Part shown: in pieces, positions 45,498-55,815 of the stretch
Numbering within the stretch: the stretch's first letter is position 1
Layout of the letters: each line of letters starts with the position of its first letter
DNA from: Petrosia ficiformis
Lineage: Eukaryota; Porifera; Demospongiae; Haplosclerida; Petrosiidae
Length of the DNA stretch: 64,000 nt
Direction: 5' to 3'
NCBI GenBank assembly: GCA_947044365.1
Contig: OX345636.1
Location: 17,843,115-17,907,114, forward strand
Translations under genes and position numbers: made by a program
Notes under the pieces: generated by a model
Seen by the model: only the letters and a program-made list of their open reading frames with translations
Told to the model about the DNA's origin: nothing
Database searches by the model: none

Positions 45498-45542
<45 letters not shown>
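45498..45542. repeat. (CA)n at the 3' end of the Penelope-like ORF
   Basis: An uninterrupted run of about 44 bases joining the RT reading frame to repeat F1 copy 2. A matching (CA)n lies before the RT (43208-43243). Confidence 0.95.
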
Positions 45543-45544
<2 letters not shown>

Positions 45545-46158
45545 CATCTGTAATAGTAATAGCCTTGCAATAATTTTAATTATTAATTGGAAACGCCCAC
45601 CTAAGGTTAATTAGGAGAGCACATGTGCATAAGTATGGTAGGTAAAGTTTTCAAAGGAGTAGGATCTTTTTTAATCCAGTAAGATTGGGCTGTTATTTAA
45701 CTTAAAGGTTTTGTAAGTAAGTTATTATTACATGTATTTACTGGTGCATTGGTGAACAGGACTCTATAAGCATCTCCAGATACGGATAGAGAGGGGAGGG
45801 TTGGGATCCCACCAAAGAGTCTTTAACCCCCACTTCTGGTTCCCAAGGCCAGACTATCCCTGTCAAGAGTCTAGTAACACCAAAGCATCAAAGCATATGG
45901 ATATGTTAACAGTTAAGATTGTTAAATACAATTTACATGTATGACACTGCTTTAATAATTTCACCAATAAAGTTTCATTGAACAACAGAAATATAAGGTC
46001 TATGGAGGAAAGTATTCGGTCTATCAACGTGTGCAAGCAGCTATAGAGTGGTCGGCTGTCTGTCTGTCAGAATACAGGCAATTGAAATCGTTGACAGCAA
46101 GCACATTAATCACGCTGCCTCTGTTTGTCGACACATTCTCTTATTATCCAAAACACAC
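45543..46158. repeat. Direct repeat L (F1 plus F3), copy 2
   Basis: Nearly identical, as far as read, to 46618-47233 from AGCATCTGTAATAGTAATAG to TTATTATCCAAAACACACA. It includes the F1 core and a 3' block (F3: ATCAACGTGTGCAAGCAGC ... GTTTGTCGACACATTCTC). It follows the Penelope-like RT and its (CA)n directly. Confidence 0.92.
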
Positions 46159-46511
46159 AGGCTTCTACTAAGTAGAGACTGCCCCAGAGAGGAAAGTGAT
46201 AACAAGCACAAGGCTGCCTCTGTTGGCAAGTACTCCGAGGGTCTCCCTAAATCTCTATAGTGGACCACGTTATAAGGCCTCGGTATATCGCACATAGTGC
46301 AATCAATGCCAGGCATTCGGATCCAGCTGCACACAAGGCTGTAATATCATTCTCCACTAGATATAGCAATAGTAGTAGTAGAACGTCTTGGCATTAGTGG
46401 AAGTGTATGGTGACAGTTCTGAGAAGCTTGAGAGATAATTATAATAATATGGTAAAAACCAATAATTATACAACTATGATGATAATGTATGAAAAAAACT
46501 GTGGCTATACC

Positions 46512-46545
46512 ACATGGGGCCCCCACAGGGGTGGGGGCCCCATGT
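46512..46545. repeat. GC-rich perfect hairpin, 15-bp arms
   Basis: ACATGGGGCCCCCAC, loop AGGG, then GTGGGGGCCCCATGT. Almost pure G/C in a very AT-rich window. It lies between the two direct repeats, 30 bases before the second (CA)n. Confidence 0.9.
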
Positions 46546-46570
46546 CACCACCTCTGTGGGTTTTTTTATA

Positions 46571-46571
<1 letters not shown>

Positions 46572-46618
<47 letters not shown>

Positions 46619-47233
46619 CATCTGTAATAGTAATAGCCTTGCAATAATTTTAATTATTAATTGGAAACGCCCACCTAAGGTTAATTAGGAGAGCACATGT
46701 GCATAAGTATGGTAGGTAAAGTTTTCAAAGGAGTAGGATCTTTTTTAATCCAGTAAGATTGGGCTGTTATTTAACTTAAAGGTTTTGTAAGTAAGTTATT
46801 ATTACATGTATTTACTGGTGCATTGGTGAACAGGACTCTATAAGCATCTCCAGATACGGATAGAGAGGGGAGGGTTGGGATCCCACCAAAGAGTCTTTAA
46901 CCCCCACTTCTGGTTCCCAAGGCCAGACTATCCCTGTCAAGAGTCTAGTAACACCAAAGCATCAAAGCATATGGATATGTTAACAGTTAAGATTGTTAAA
47001 TACAATTTACATGTATGACACTGCTTTAATAATTTCACCAATAAAGTTTCATTGAACAACAGAAATATAAGGTCTATGGAGGAAAGTATTCGGTCTATCA
47101 ACGTGTGCAAGCAGCTATAGAGTGGTCGGCTGTCTGTCTGTCAGAATACAGGCAATTGAAATCGTTGACAGCAAGCACATTAATCACGCTGCCTCTGTTT
47201 GTCGACACATTCTCTTATTATCCAAAACACACA
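46572..47233. repeat. (CA)n and direct repeat L, copy 3
   Basis: (CA)n 46572-46616, then a near-identical copy of 45543-46158. The 415-bp spacer between the copies (46159-46571) is unique and has no ORF of note. The high identity indicates recent duplication or conversion. Confidence 0.92.
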
Positions 47234-47298
<65 letters not shown>

Positions 47299-47440
47299 TT
47301 ACATACACACACACACACATGTACATACATACATACACACATGTACATACATACATACATGCATACACACACACACACACACATACATTACATACATACA
47401 CATATGTACATACATACATGCATACATATACACACAATGT
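47228..47440. repeat. Compound (CATA)n/(CA)n microsatellite
   Basis: Alternating CATA and CA runs with ATGTACAT interruptions. It directly continues the (CA)-type end of repeat L. Confidence 0.9.
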
Positions 47441-47724
47441 TTAATTCTCTTCAACTAACAAACACCCACCCAATCCTGATTAAATAACCACAAAGATTCA
47501 GTGCATGTGCAGTCTTTACCAATGGACAGGTGAGTCAAATCCATTACAATCCAAAAATATGATGAGCAAAACAAACCCTTAAAGTACACCCCACATAACT
47601 GTAAACTCCATTTCTCTTTAATCTTATACATGTATAACCTGGTGCTTTGGTGCATGGATGAATGTTATCATATGTTACTAAAATAACAAACAAACCAGAA
47701 AGCCTTAAAAGCTAATAAAAAATC

Positions 47725-47860
47725 AAACTCGGATAGAGAGGGGAGGGTCGGGATCCCACAAAGATATCTTAACCCCCATTTCTGGTTCCCCAGACCAGAC
47801 TATCCGTGTTAAATAGTCCTGCTGCATCAAAGCATCAAAGCATATGAAAATGTTAAGTAA
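47725..47860. repeat. Repeat F1, core fragment
   Basis: CGGATAGAGAGGGGAGGGTC and CTTAACCCCCATTTCTGG, then AAAGCATCAAAGCATATG, in F1 order. Confidence 0.7.
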
Positions 47861-48308
47861 ATAATTGAATACTATAGTCATATAACGACTGTACTTCTGA
47901 ATTTTGTATTTAACTAGTACTTTTTGGGTTTTTAATCAATAAAAGAGGTTCTGAGATCACCAACTTGACTGATCATTATACTAGTTGGAGTAGGTTCCCC
48001 GCTGCTCACCTCAACCGTATAATCAGGACAGGGGTTCCACCCAACATGTATAAACAAAGCACTTTTCGATGTGGGTAACCTTAGGGGAGAGTCATCGTCT
48101 GTGAGATCAGTGACTTGACTGAACTTTATACTACTTGGTGTTGGTCCCTCGCTGCTCACCTATTTCTTTTAATCTGAATAATTATAACCACAATACTAAT
48201 TATAAATATGATACCTCTGATGTCAATTAACACCAATAAAAAGTTTGTATAAAATACAGTAAACACTTGAAAAGTTAACCAAGCCTGAACAGCAAAATAA
48301 GCATAGAT

Positions 48309-48670
48309 TCACCTTTATGAAGCACATGGTCACCTTTGGTGTAAGCACATGGCATAAAACACATATAAGCAACCTAGCTTAACCATACAGCCGCTTTTGC
48401 CAAGTCAGTTAAGCAGCTGCAGCCAACACAGTCACAGATAAATTCAACTGTCCAATCAGAGACAATGAGGTATGTGTATATGTTGATAGTCAAACTACAC
48501 GTGTACATAATAATACCATGTGCAATGATAAATAAACTCAAATACCGGACTCCAAAGGTGGAGTGGTCCCGCCCTTTCTGTAGCAAGCCATAAGTTAGGA
48601 GACTAAAGGGACCGAAACTTATGGTTCTGCAATGACCGGATTGTGGAGCTCCCCTGATGACCGGATATAA
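48309..48670. repeat. Dispersed repeat family F2, copy 3
   Basis: Includes the AAGCACATGGTCACCTTTGG upstream block and the full core ACTCCAAAGGTGGAGTGGTC to CTGATGACCGGAT, paralleling 7126-7432. Confidence 0.65.
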
Positions 48671-48734
48671 AATTAATTAATCCAAAAATCATAAGATACA
48701 TGTAATGTACTGTTCAAGAAATATTAACAATCAA

Positions 48735-48902
48735 TGGAGAAAAATATTCCTTCTATCAACGTGAGGGCAGCTATAGAGTGGTCGGCTGTCTGTCTGTCAG
48801 AATACAGGCAATTGAAACCGTTGACAACAAGCACAGTAATCACGCTGCCTCTGTTTGTCAGCACATTCTCTTATTATCTAAAACACACACACACACACAC
48901 AC
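48735..48902. repeat. Repeat block F3, copy 3, with (CA)n end
   Basis: TATCAACGTGAGGGCAGC, GTCGGCTGTCTGTCTGTC and ACATTCTCTTATTATC are followed by (CA)n. Diverged from the two F3 blocks in repeats L. Confidence 0.75.
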
Positions 48903-48984
48903 ATATACAAACTATACTGATATATAAAAAAAACACTTGAAGAGACCTCAAAAGGGCAACATAATATTACATCATATGTAGACT

Positions 48985-51140
48985 GCTAAGATCTAAATTA
49001 GTCTATAGAACCACATACTAACATCTGTATTAGTCTGCAGAACCACATACTAACATCTGTATTAGTCTGCAGAACCAGATACTAACATATTAGTCTGTAG
49101 AACCACATACTAACATATTAGTCTGTAGAACCACATAACAAGATCTAATTAGTCTGCAGAACCACATACTAACATCTGTATTAGTCTGCAGAACCACATA
49201 CTAACATATTAGTCTGTAGAACCACATAACAAGATCTAATTAGTCTGCAGAACCACATACTAACATCTGTATTAGTCTGCAGAACCACATACTAACATAT
49301 TAGTCTGTAGAACCACATACTAACATATTAGTCTGTAGAACCACATAACAAGATCTAATTAGTCTGCAGAACCACATACTAACATCTGTATTAGTCTGCA
49401 GAACCACATACTAACATATTAGTCTGCAGAACCACATACTAACATCTGTATTAGTCTGCAGAACCACATAACAAGATCTAATTAGTCTGCAGAACCACAT
49501 ACTAACATCTGTATTAGTCTGCAGATCCACATACTAACATATTAGTCTGTAGAACCACATACTAACATATTAGTCTGTAGAACCACATAACAAGATCTAA
49601 TTAGTCTGCAGAATCACATACTAACATCTGTATTAGTCTGCAGAACCACATACTAACATATTAGTCTGCAGAACCACATACTAACATCTGTATTAGTCTG
49701 CAGAACCACATAACAAAATCTAATTAGTCTGCAGAACCACATACTAACATCTGTATTAGTCTGCAGAACCACATACTAACATATTAGTCTGTAGAACCAC
49801 ATACTAACATCTGTATTAGTCTGCAGAGCCACATACTAACATATTAGTCTGTAGAACCACATAACAAGATCTAATTAGTCTGCAGAGCCACATACTAACA
49901 TCTGTATTAGTCTGTAGAACCACATACTAACATATTAGTCTGTAGAACCACATAACAAGATCTAATTAGTCTGCAGAACCACATACTAACATCTGTATTA
50001 GTCTACAGAACCACATACTAACATATTAGTCTGTAGAACCACATAACAAGATCTAATTAGTCTGTAGAACCACATATTAACATCTGTATTAGTCTGCAGA
50101 ACCACATACTAACATATTAGTCTACAGAACCACATACTAACATCTGTATTAGTCTGCAGAACCACATACTAACATATTAGTCTGTAGAACCACATAACAA
50201 GATCTAATTAGTCTGTAGAACCACATACTAACATCTGTATTAGTCTGCATAACCACATACTAACATATTAGTCTGCAGAACCACATACTAACATTTTAGT
50301 CTGTAGAACCACATAACAAGATCTAATTAGTCTGTAGAACCACTTACAAACATCTGTATTAGTCTACAGAACCACATACTAACATATTAGTCTGTAGAAC
50401 CACATAACAAGATCTAATTAGTCTGTAGAACCACATACTAACATCTGTATTAGTCTGCAGAACCACATACTAACATATTAGTCTGTAGAACCACATAACA
50501 AGATCTAATTAGTCTGCAGAACCACATACTAACATCTGTATTAGTCTACAGAACCACATACTAACATATTAGTCTGCAGAACCACATAACAAGATCTAAT
50601 TAGTCTGTAGAACCACATACTAACATCTGTATTAGTCTGCAGAACCACATACTAACATATTAGTCTGTAGAATCACATACTAACATCTGTATTAGTCTGC
50701 ATAACCACATACTAACATATTAGTCTGCAGAACCACATACTAACATATTAGTCTGTAGAACCACATACTAACATATTAGTCTGCAGAACCACATACTAAC
50801 ATATTAGTCTGCAGAACCACATACTAACATCTGTATTAGTCTACAGAACCACATACTAACATATTAGTCTGCAGAACCACATACTAACATTTTAGTCTGT
50901 AGAACCACATAACAAGATCTAATTAGTCTGTAGAACCACTTACAAACATCTGTATTAGTCTACAGAACCACATACTAACATATTAGTCTGTAGAACCACA
51001 TAACAAGATCTAATTAGTCTGTAGAACCACATACTAACATCTGTATTAGTCTGCAGAACCACATACTAACATATTAGTCTGTAGAACCACATAACAAGAT
51101 CTAATTAGTCTGTAGAACAACATGATAAGATCTAAATCAG
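48985..51140. repeat. 2.1-kb minisatellite with three unit types in higher-order arrangement
   Basis: About 70 head-to-tail units of 28-32 bp built on AGTCTGCAGAACCACATA. Three endings recur: CTAACATCTGTATT (32-bp unit), CTAACATATT (28-bp unit) and ACAAGATCTAATT (31-bp unit). They commonly follow each other in that order, giving a higher-order period near 91 bp with local variants. Stray unit fragments occur at about 51335 and 53513. Confidence 0.95.
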
Positions 51141-52089
51141 TGTTTTAGCTAGCTATTTATCCCATCCTCATTTGACATCTACCTTCAGCTGTTTGTCAAA
51201 TGTTATAAGCTTCTGGTCACCATTATTGACAACCATTTTTAATACTTCGCATGTGTTTGCACATGCGTATTACTCATTTTACCACATGGCTGAGTAAAAT
51301 GGCTATCTTTACTTAATTTAATTAGAGCAAAATAAGTCTGCAGAACCACATGTTCACCACAAAGAATGAAGTGCCTGCACATTAAGCCTAGCATGACTAT
51401 TAATAATGGTCACCTGATCATCAGGGGAGCTCATAATCCAGTAATTACACAACAATTAGTTTCTGTATCAAAAACTTATGAAGGGTATTACTGGGCAATG
51501 TAGTAGTAAAAGCTTTTCAGTACCTTGTGTTCATCCGTATTAATGGCATCAGATAACAGATTTGGTCCTAGGAAATAGTTGCCTCCTTTACTTGCTGTTG
51601 GATTGAGATTGCGATGAATTTAAAGGACCCCAAATTTGCAGTATCACCAAGATAAGTTCCCTGTGAAAACCATAGATTACAATATACTAGTGTTGAAACG
51701 AATATTGAAATATTTGAATATTTGTTCGTTATCGTGGTATTTGAATGCATTTTTGGTATTTGATTATTTGTTTTAATGTCTGCACAAGTGCAGAAACATA
51801 ACACATGCAATTATTAAGAAAATCAAATGGCAGTGAAGAAGTTTGTTGCTTCATGTTACTGGTTTTCTAGGCTTGTAGATGAGAGAACGAACAATAAAAA
51901 TACATAAATTGCAGTTATAAGCATTTACTACTTACAGTAAAATGGTGAGCTAATACTTAATATATTACAAGAAACAATATATGATGAGTAAAGAAATGTA
52001 TTTGAGTATTCATTCGTTAATGAAAGCCAGTATTTGAACACCAAAAAGCAATATTTGTTTCAACACTACAATATACGTATAATAATTAT

Positions 52090-52090
52090 C

Positions 52091-52124
<34 letters not shown>

Positions 52125-52241
52125 TGATTGTGTGACACTGTGTGTATACTGTATGTATGTATGTATGTATGTGCATGTATGTATGTATGTATGTATGCAT
52201 GTATTATGTATGCATGTATGTACATGTATGTATGTATGTAT
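52090..52241. repeat. (GT)n and (TATG)n microsatellite
   Basis: GT run then GAGAGAGAG and TATG repeats, abutting the MITE at 52242. The stretch 51141-52089 has no gene I can support. Confidence 0.9.
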
Positions 52242-52517
52242 TAGTATTGTTTTAACTATAACTATAACTAAAACCCCTTTTAGTAAGCCATTTTGTCTTT
52301 TAATTAATGAAACTATAACTAAATTACAGGTTTACAGTATTAACTATAACTAACTAAAATGAAAATTGGTCAATAATGGGCACTTTTAGTTAGTTAACTA
52401 AAACTAAAACCCTTTTGGTAAACTGAAAATTACATAGTTAATTAAACTATAACTAAACTAAAAGTTTTGGATGTTATAACTAGAAGTAGTCATTTGTTTC
52501 AAACTAAAACAACACTA
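52242..52517. mobile_element. TAGTGTTGTTTTAG-type MITE, 276 bp
   Basis: Ends TAGTATTGTTTTAAC and CTAAAACAACACTA; internal AACCCCTTTTAGTAAGCC and repeated TAGTTAACTAAAA. Flanked by the (TATG)n above and TGTATTATG below. Confidence 0.75.
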
Positions 52518-52879
52518 GTATGTATTATGTATGTAATATGTATGTACATGTGTGTAAATTAACTGATTAGGCACCAGAAGGATTTCTCCATTCACGTCAT
52601 GAAAACGCCATAATAATTTCATGTTTTAACATCAAGTCAATCTGTTTGCAGAAAGAGTTATAACAAAAATATGGTACGTTGTTTGTATTGCCACAATGAC
52701 ACAGTTGATACATTACTTTTTAAGGGACAGAATACTAAAGATGGCCACCTAGTTAAGTCAATATATAACTTACTGTTTCAGCTGTATATACACTTCTCAT
52801 CAAATACATGTATATACTAAAAGTAAAGTTGTATTCTTATTCAATAAACCCTAATAGTTCTGGATCTAACAGAAAACTA

Positions 52880-53215
52880 TATCCCTATGATTGCTTTGTG
52901 GTATCATCATGCAGTAATCATGGCTGATTTTCTCATGTCTACAACACAACAGTCTATTACATGTATACATGTACTTATTACTTTTATAATATCTACTCTT
53001 ACTTTTTTAAAGGATCTTGTAGAACTTTAGGGATATATTTCAGGTAGAATAACTATTAGTTCCAGTTTCTACGTAAGTTACAAGCAGCTTTCTTCCTCTT
53101 GGTTGACCTGTAAAAGTATAGAGTTCAAGTGTGCATACTATTACGTGCCATGCCCATTAATCAACCAAGCCCCCTGGAATGACGCAAATTTCCTTAACTA
53201 TGTACATGTGTACAA
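52880..53215 (-). mobile_element. GGCCCGTAGGGCC-family MITE, degraded copy
   Basis: Shares ATCCCTATGATTGCTTTG, GGATCTTGTAGAACTTTAG, TATTAGTTCCAGTTTCTACG and GAGCC/AAGCCCCCTGGAATGACG-type blocks, in order, with the copies at 61484-62013 and 62858-63343. The GGCCCGTAGGGCC end is lost. Confidence 0.7.
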
Positions 53216-53602
53216 TATATTCTGAAATTGATTAGCACTAACTTCAAATCGATTGATAATCGATTAAAATCAGCAGAAGTAATTAGTAATTAGTCAATTA
53301 ATGCAGGAAACGCCTCCCATTTGATGATTAAATATGCTTCCTGTCACTTTCATATTGTACATTATTTGTTGTTGCTTGCATGCTTAAAAAGTATGTCTCC
53401 TGTAATAATTAACATAACTGATATCACAGACTTGTAATCGATGAATTTTCAATATCAATTAATCATCCCATATATGTACATACATGTTGATACATACATT
53501 GTACTTGTATTATAAACCACATACTAACATCTATTCTGTTTGTTTTAAAAGGAAATGGAGTCATGTCATCTTTTTTAAAAGCTATACTGTACATATACTT
53601 TG

Positions 53603-54228
53603 TCTTCGTGTATGCTTCTTGTAAACCCATCTAAATGATGGGGTGCATACAGGAAGTCTGGAAAGAGCACACAAGCACACACCTTAAAACCATCAAAGAT
53701 GGGTGTGTGTTTGTAGCCCTGAATCAGACATCTTGGTCTTGAAATGACACATACATGTACATGTAGATTTATAAAAGCCTAACAACAACCTTAGAACAAT
53801 ACACATACACAACAGATACGCAAGTGAAATTTTGTGCAATAACAACAAAAAAAAACTATGTCTCTCCCTTGCTCCTCTATCCTACATGTTTCAAACACAA
53901 CCGTATGTCAAAAGCATCATGACTATATTACATATAGCCAGTCATTGGTACACATGAAGATGTTTGAAACATGTAGGTAAAGAGAGCAAGAGAGAGATGG
54001 AGAGAAGTAATATCCCCATTGCCCTCGCCAACAAGGGCAAAGGGATTAGTTCAAATTATACACTAGGTTAATTGTAAATACTGTAACTCTAACAAAAAAA
54101 TACATTCCTTCTTTTTTACTCTATGCTTCAGTCTTCAGTCTGTAAAAGCTACACAATCAATCAGTGTCAGTATACATGCCGCCACCCACACGTGATACAC
54201 GAGACCAACACTGAGCACATACACACTG
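53603..54228. repeat. Segmental duplication, copy 1 (empty site)
   Basis: From CTTCTTGTAAACCCATCTAA to GACCAACACTGAGCACATAC it matches 55757-56311 plus 58017-58066. It keeps GTGTCAGTATACATGCCGCC uninterrupted, the pre-insertion form of the site filled by the Tc1/mariner element in copy 2. It contains an IR (CTACATGTTTCAAACA ... TGTTTGAAACATGTAG). Confidence 0.9.
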
Positions 54229-54320
54229 TAACTTAATACCCTTACATGTACTATAGTGTATAGTTTAATGTCATATCATTAAATACATATTACAGACATG
54301 GGGTCAATTACAATATATTA
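54226..54320. repeat. Dispersed repeat shared with 41500-41600
   Basis: See the matching ACTTAATACCCTTACATGTA and CATGGGGTCAATTACAATA blocks. It adjoins the duplicated segment. Confidence 0.75.
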
Positions 54321-54424
54321 CTATTACCTCTGAGGTCAATGTAATATATTACTATTACTATAACCTAGTAGATTGCTATTACTATTACTGCCTAAGTCAA
54401 TGTTACTGTTATGGATTACTACAC

Positions 54425-54650
54425 ACATACATGTACATGTCAAGTGTAGGCTCGAGTACATGTACATATCAATTGTCGGCTCAAGTATGCACTGTACAGC
54501 ATACACATACATGTACATATCAATTGTCGGCTCAAGTACGCACTGTACAGCATACACATACATGTACATATCAGGCGTAAGCACAGGTACACACTATACA
54601 GTACACGTACATATCAATTGTAGGCTTGAGTACACTTACACACATACATA
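54425..54650. repeat. Tandem repeat, about 58-bp units
   Basis: Three to four units of ATGTACATATCAATTGTCGG, CTCAAGTACGCACTGTACAG and CATACACATAC, with the last unit diverged. Confidence 0.8.
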
Positions 54651-54860
54651 TCATCTGTAGGCTAGTAATATGCACTTTTTCAATGCTTTTCATAATTAGC
54701 CTATTTACAATTATACAAATATTAAAATACCATAGTTTTCTTTGTGTCCACTTGCTTGTTTGTTCTTCACCTACATATACTCAATTAAACAAAGGTGAAC
54801 AACAATTGTTTAGTCCCTCAATGTAAAATACAGAGTAAGAGTGAGGCTTGCTTAAATCAG

Positions 54861-55026
54861 TAGTGCTGTTTTAGTATGACAATAATGACTACATTTTTGT
54901 TACAGTTACACTATGCTGCAAACTAACTTCAAAAGGTGCCCATTTATGGGCCATATGGCTTTAGTTATACACTAGGTAGTTAACTACTGAAAGGGGATTT
55001 AGTTATAGTTAACTAAAACAACACTA
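54861..55026. mobile_element. TAGTGTTGTTTTAG-type MITE, 166 bp
   Basis: TAGTGCTGTTTTAGTATG at the left, AACTAAAACAACACTA at the right. Shortest complete copy in the window. Confidence 0.7.
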
Positions 55027-55126
55027 CTTATAAATTAACTGATGTGAGAACTAACAGTAGCCACCACAACAGTTTACAGTGATCTCAGCACACTCTTTGT
55101 AGACTTATATGCAGTGGTGTGGAAAG

Positions 55127-55175
55127 GCCCTGCTGGAATGGCTGTTTCCACTGGAAACAGCCATTCCAGCAGGGC
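55127..55175. repeat. Perfect 23-bp-arm hairpin with a 3-nt loop
   Basis: GCCCTGCTGGAATGGCTGTT-TCC, loop ACT, then the exact reverse complement. The stem is GC-rich against an AT-rich background. The loop is too short for a typical miRNA precursor; cruciform or a palindromic insertion is more likely. Confidence 0.9.
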
Positions 55176-55550
55176 ATTGTCCAACAATGCGAGAAGCAAG
55201 ACACAAGAAGCAAAAATGTGAAAATCACAAAATCAGCTCACTGTATCCATACCCTGCACACATGTATGTTTGTAAAGAGAGTGACGGCCTGCACCATCGC
55301 GAGAAGGTGTCACTGTGTCGCAAGCCCCCCTCCCTGCCACCCTCTCTCACTCTGCTTATCTCTAAACCAGCGTCTCATACACATGTCTCATTGACATGCA
55401 AGCTGGCTGCTCACCATCAGGATTGCACTAGGAAGCTCACCATACAAGATGGATCATGACAGAGTAAGAGATGCACAATCCCTTGTGAACACATGTTGAG
55501 TGGTTCACAGTAGGGTAGGGATTGTCATTCCCACCACTGTCATTCCTGTA

Positions 55551-55815
55551 CGCTACTTGTAAACCCATCTAAACGATGGGGTGCATACAGGAAGTCTTGG
55601 TCTTGATCCATGTACGCTACTTGTAAACCCGTCTAATGATGGGGTGCGTACAGGAAGTCTTGGTCTTGTGGTCTTGATCCATGTACGCTACTTGTAAACC
55701 CATCTAATGATGGGGTGCGTACAGGAAGTCTTGGTCTTGTGGTCTTGATCCATGCACGCTATTTGTAAACCCGTCTAATGACGGGGTGCGTACAGGAAGT
55801 CTGGAAAGAGCACAC
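55551..55815. repeat. Tandem repeat, four units of 63-71 bp
   Basis: Units start CGCTACTTGTAAACCCATC and contain GATGGGGTGCATACAGGAAG and TTGGTCTTGATCCATG. The last unit runs into the duplicated segment. A single unit is present at the matching place in copy 1 (53603), so the array expanded after the duplication. Confidence 0.9.

Noticed and set aside
45543..47233. Classic LTR retrotransposon formed by the two direct repeats
   Set aside because: The 415-bp interior has no gag/pol and the repeats lack TG...CA ends and a primer-binding site; Penelope-type pseudo-LTRs or simple duplication fit better.
48985..51140. CRISPR-like array of regular 28-32-bp units
   Set aside because: There are no unique spacers between identical repeats; it is a tandem minisatellite in a eukaryotic genome.
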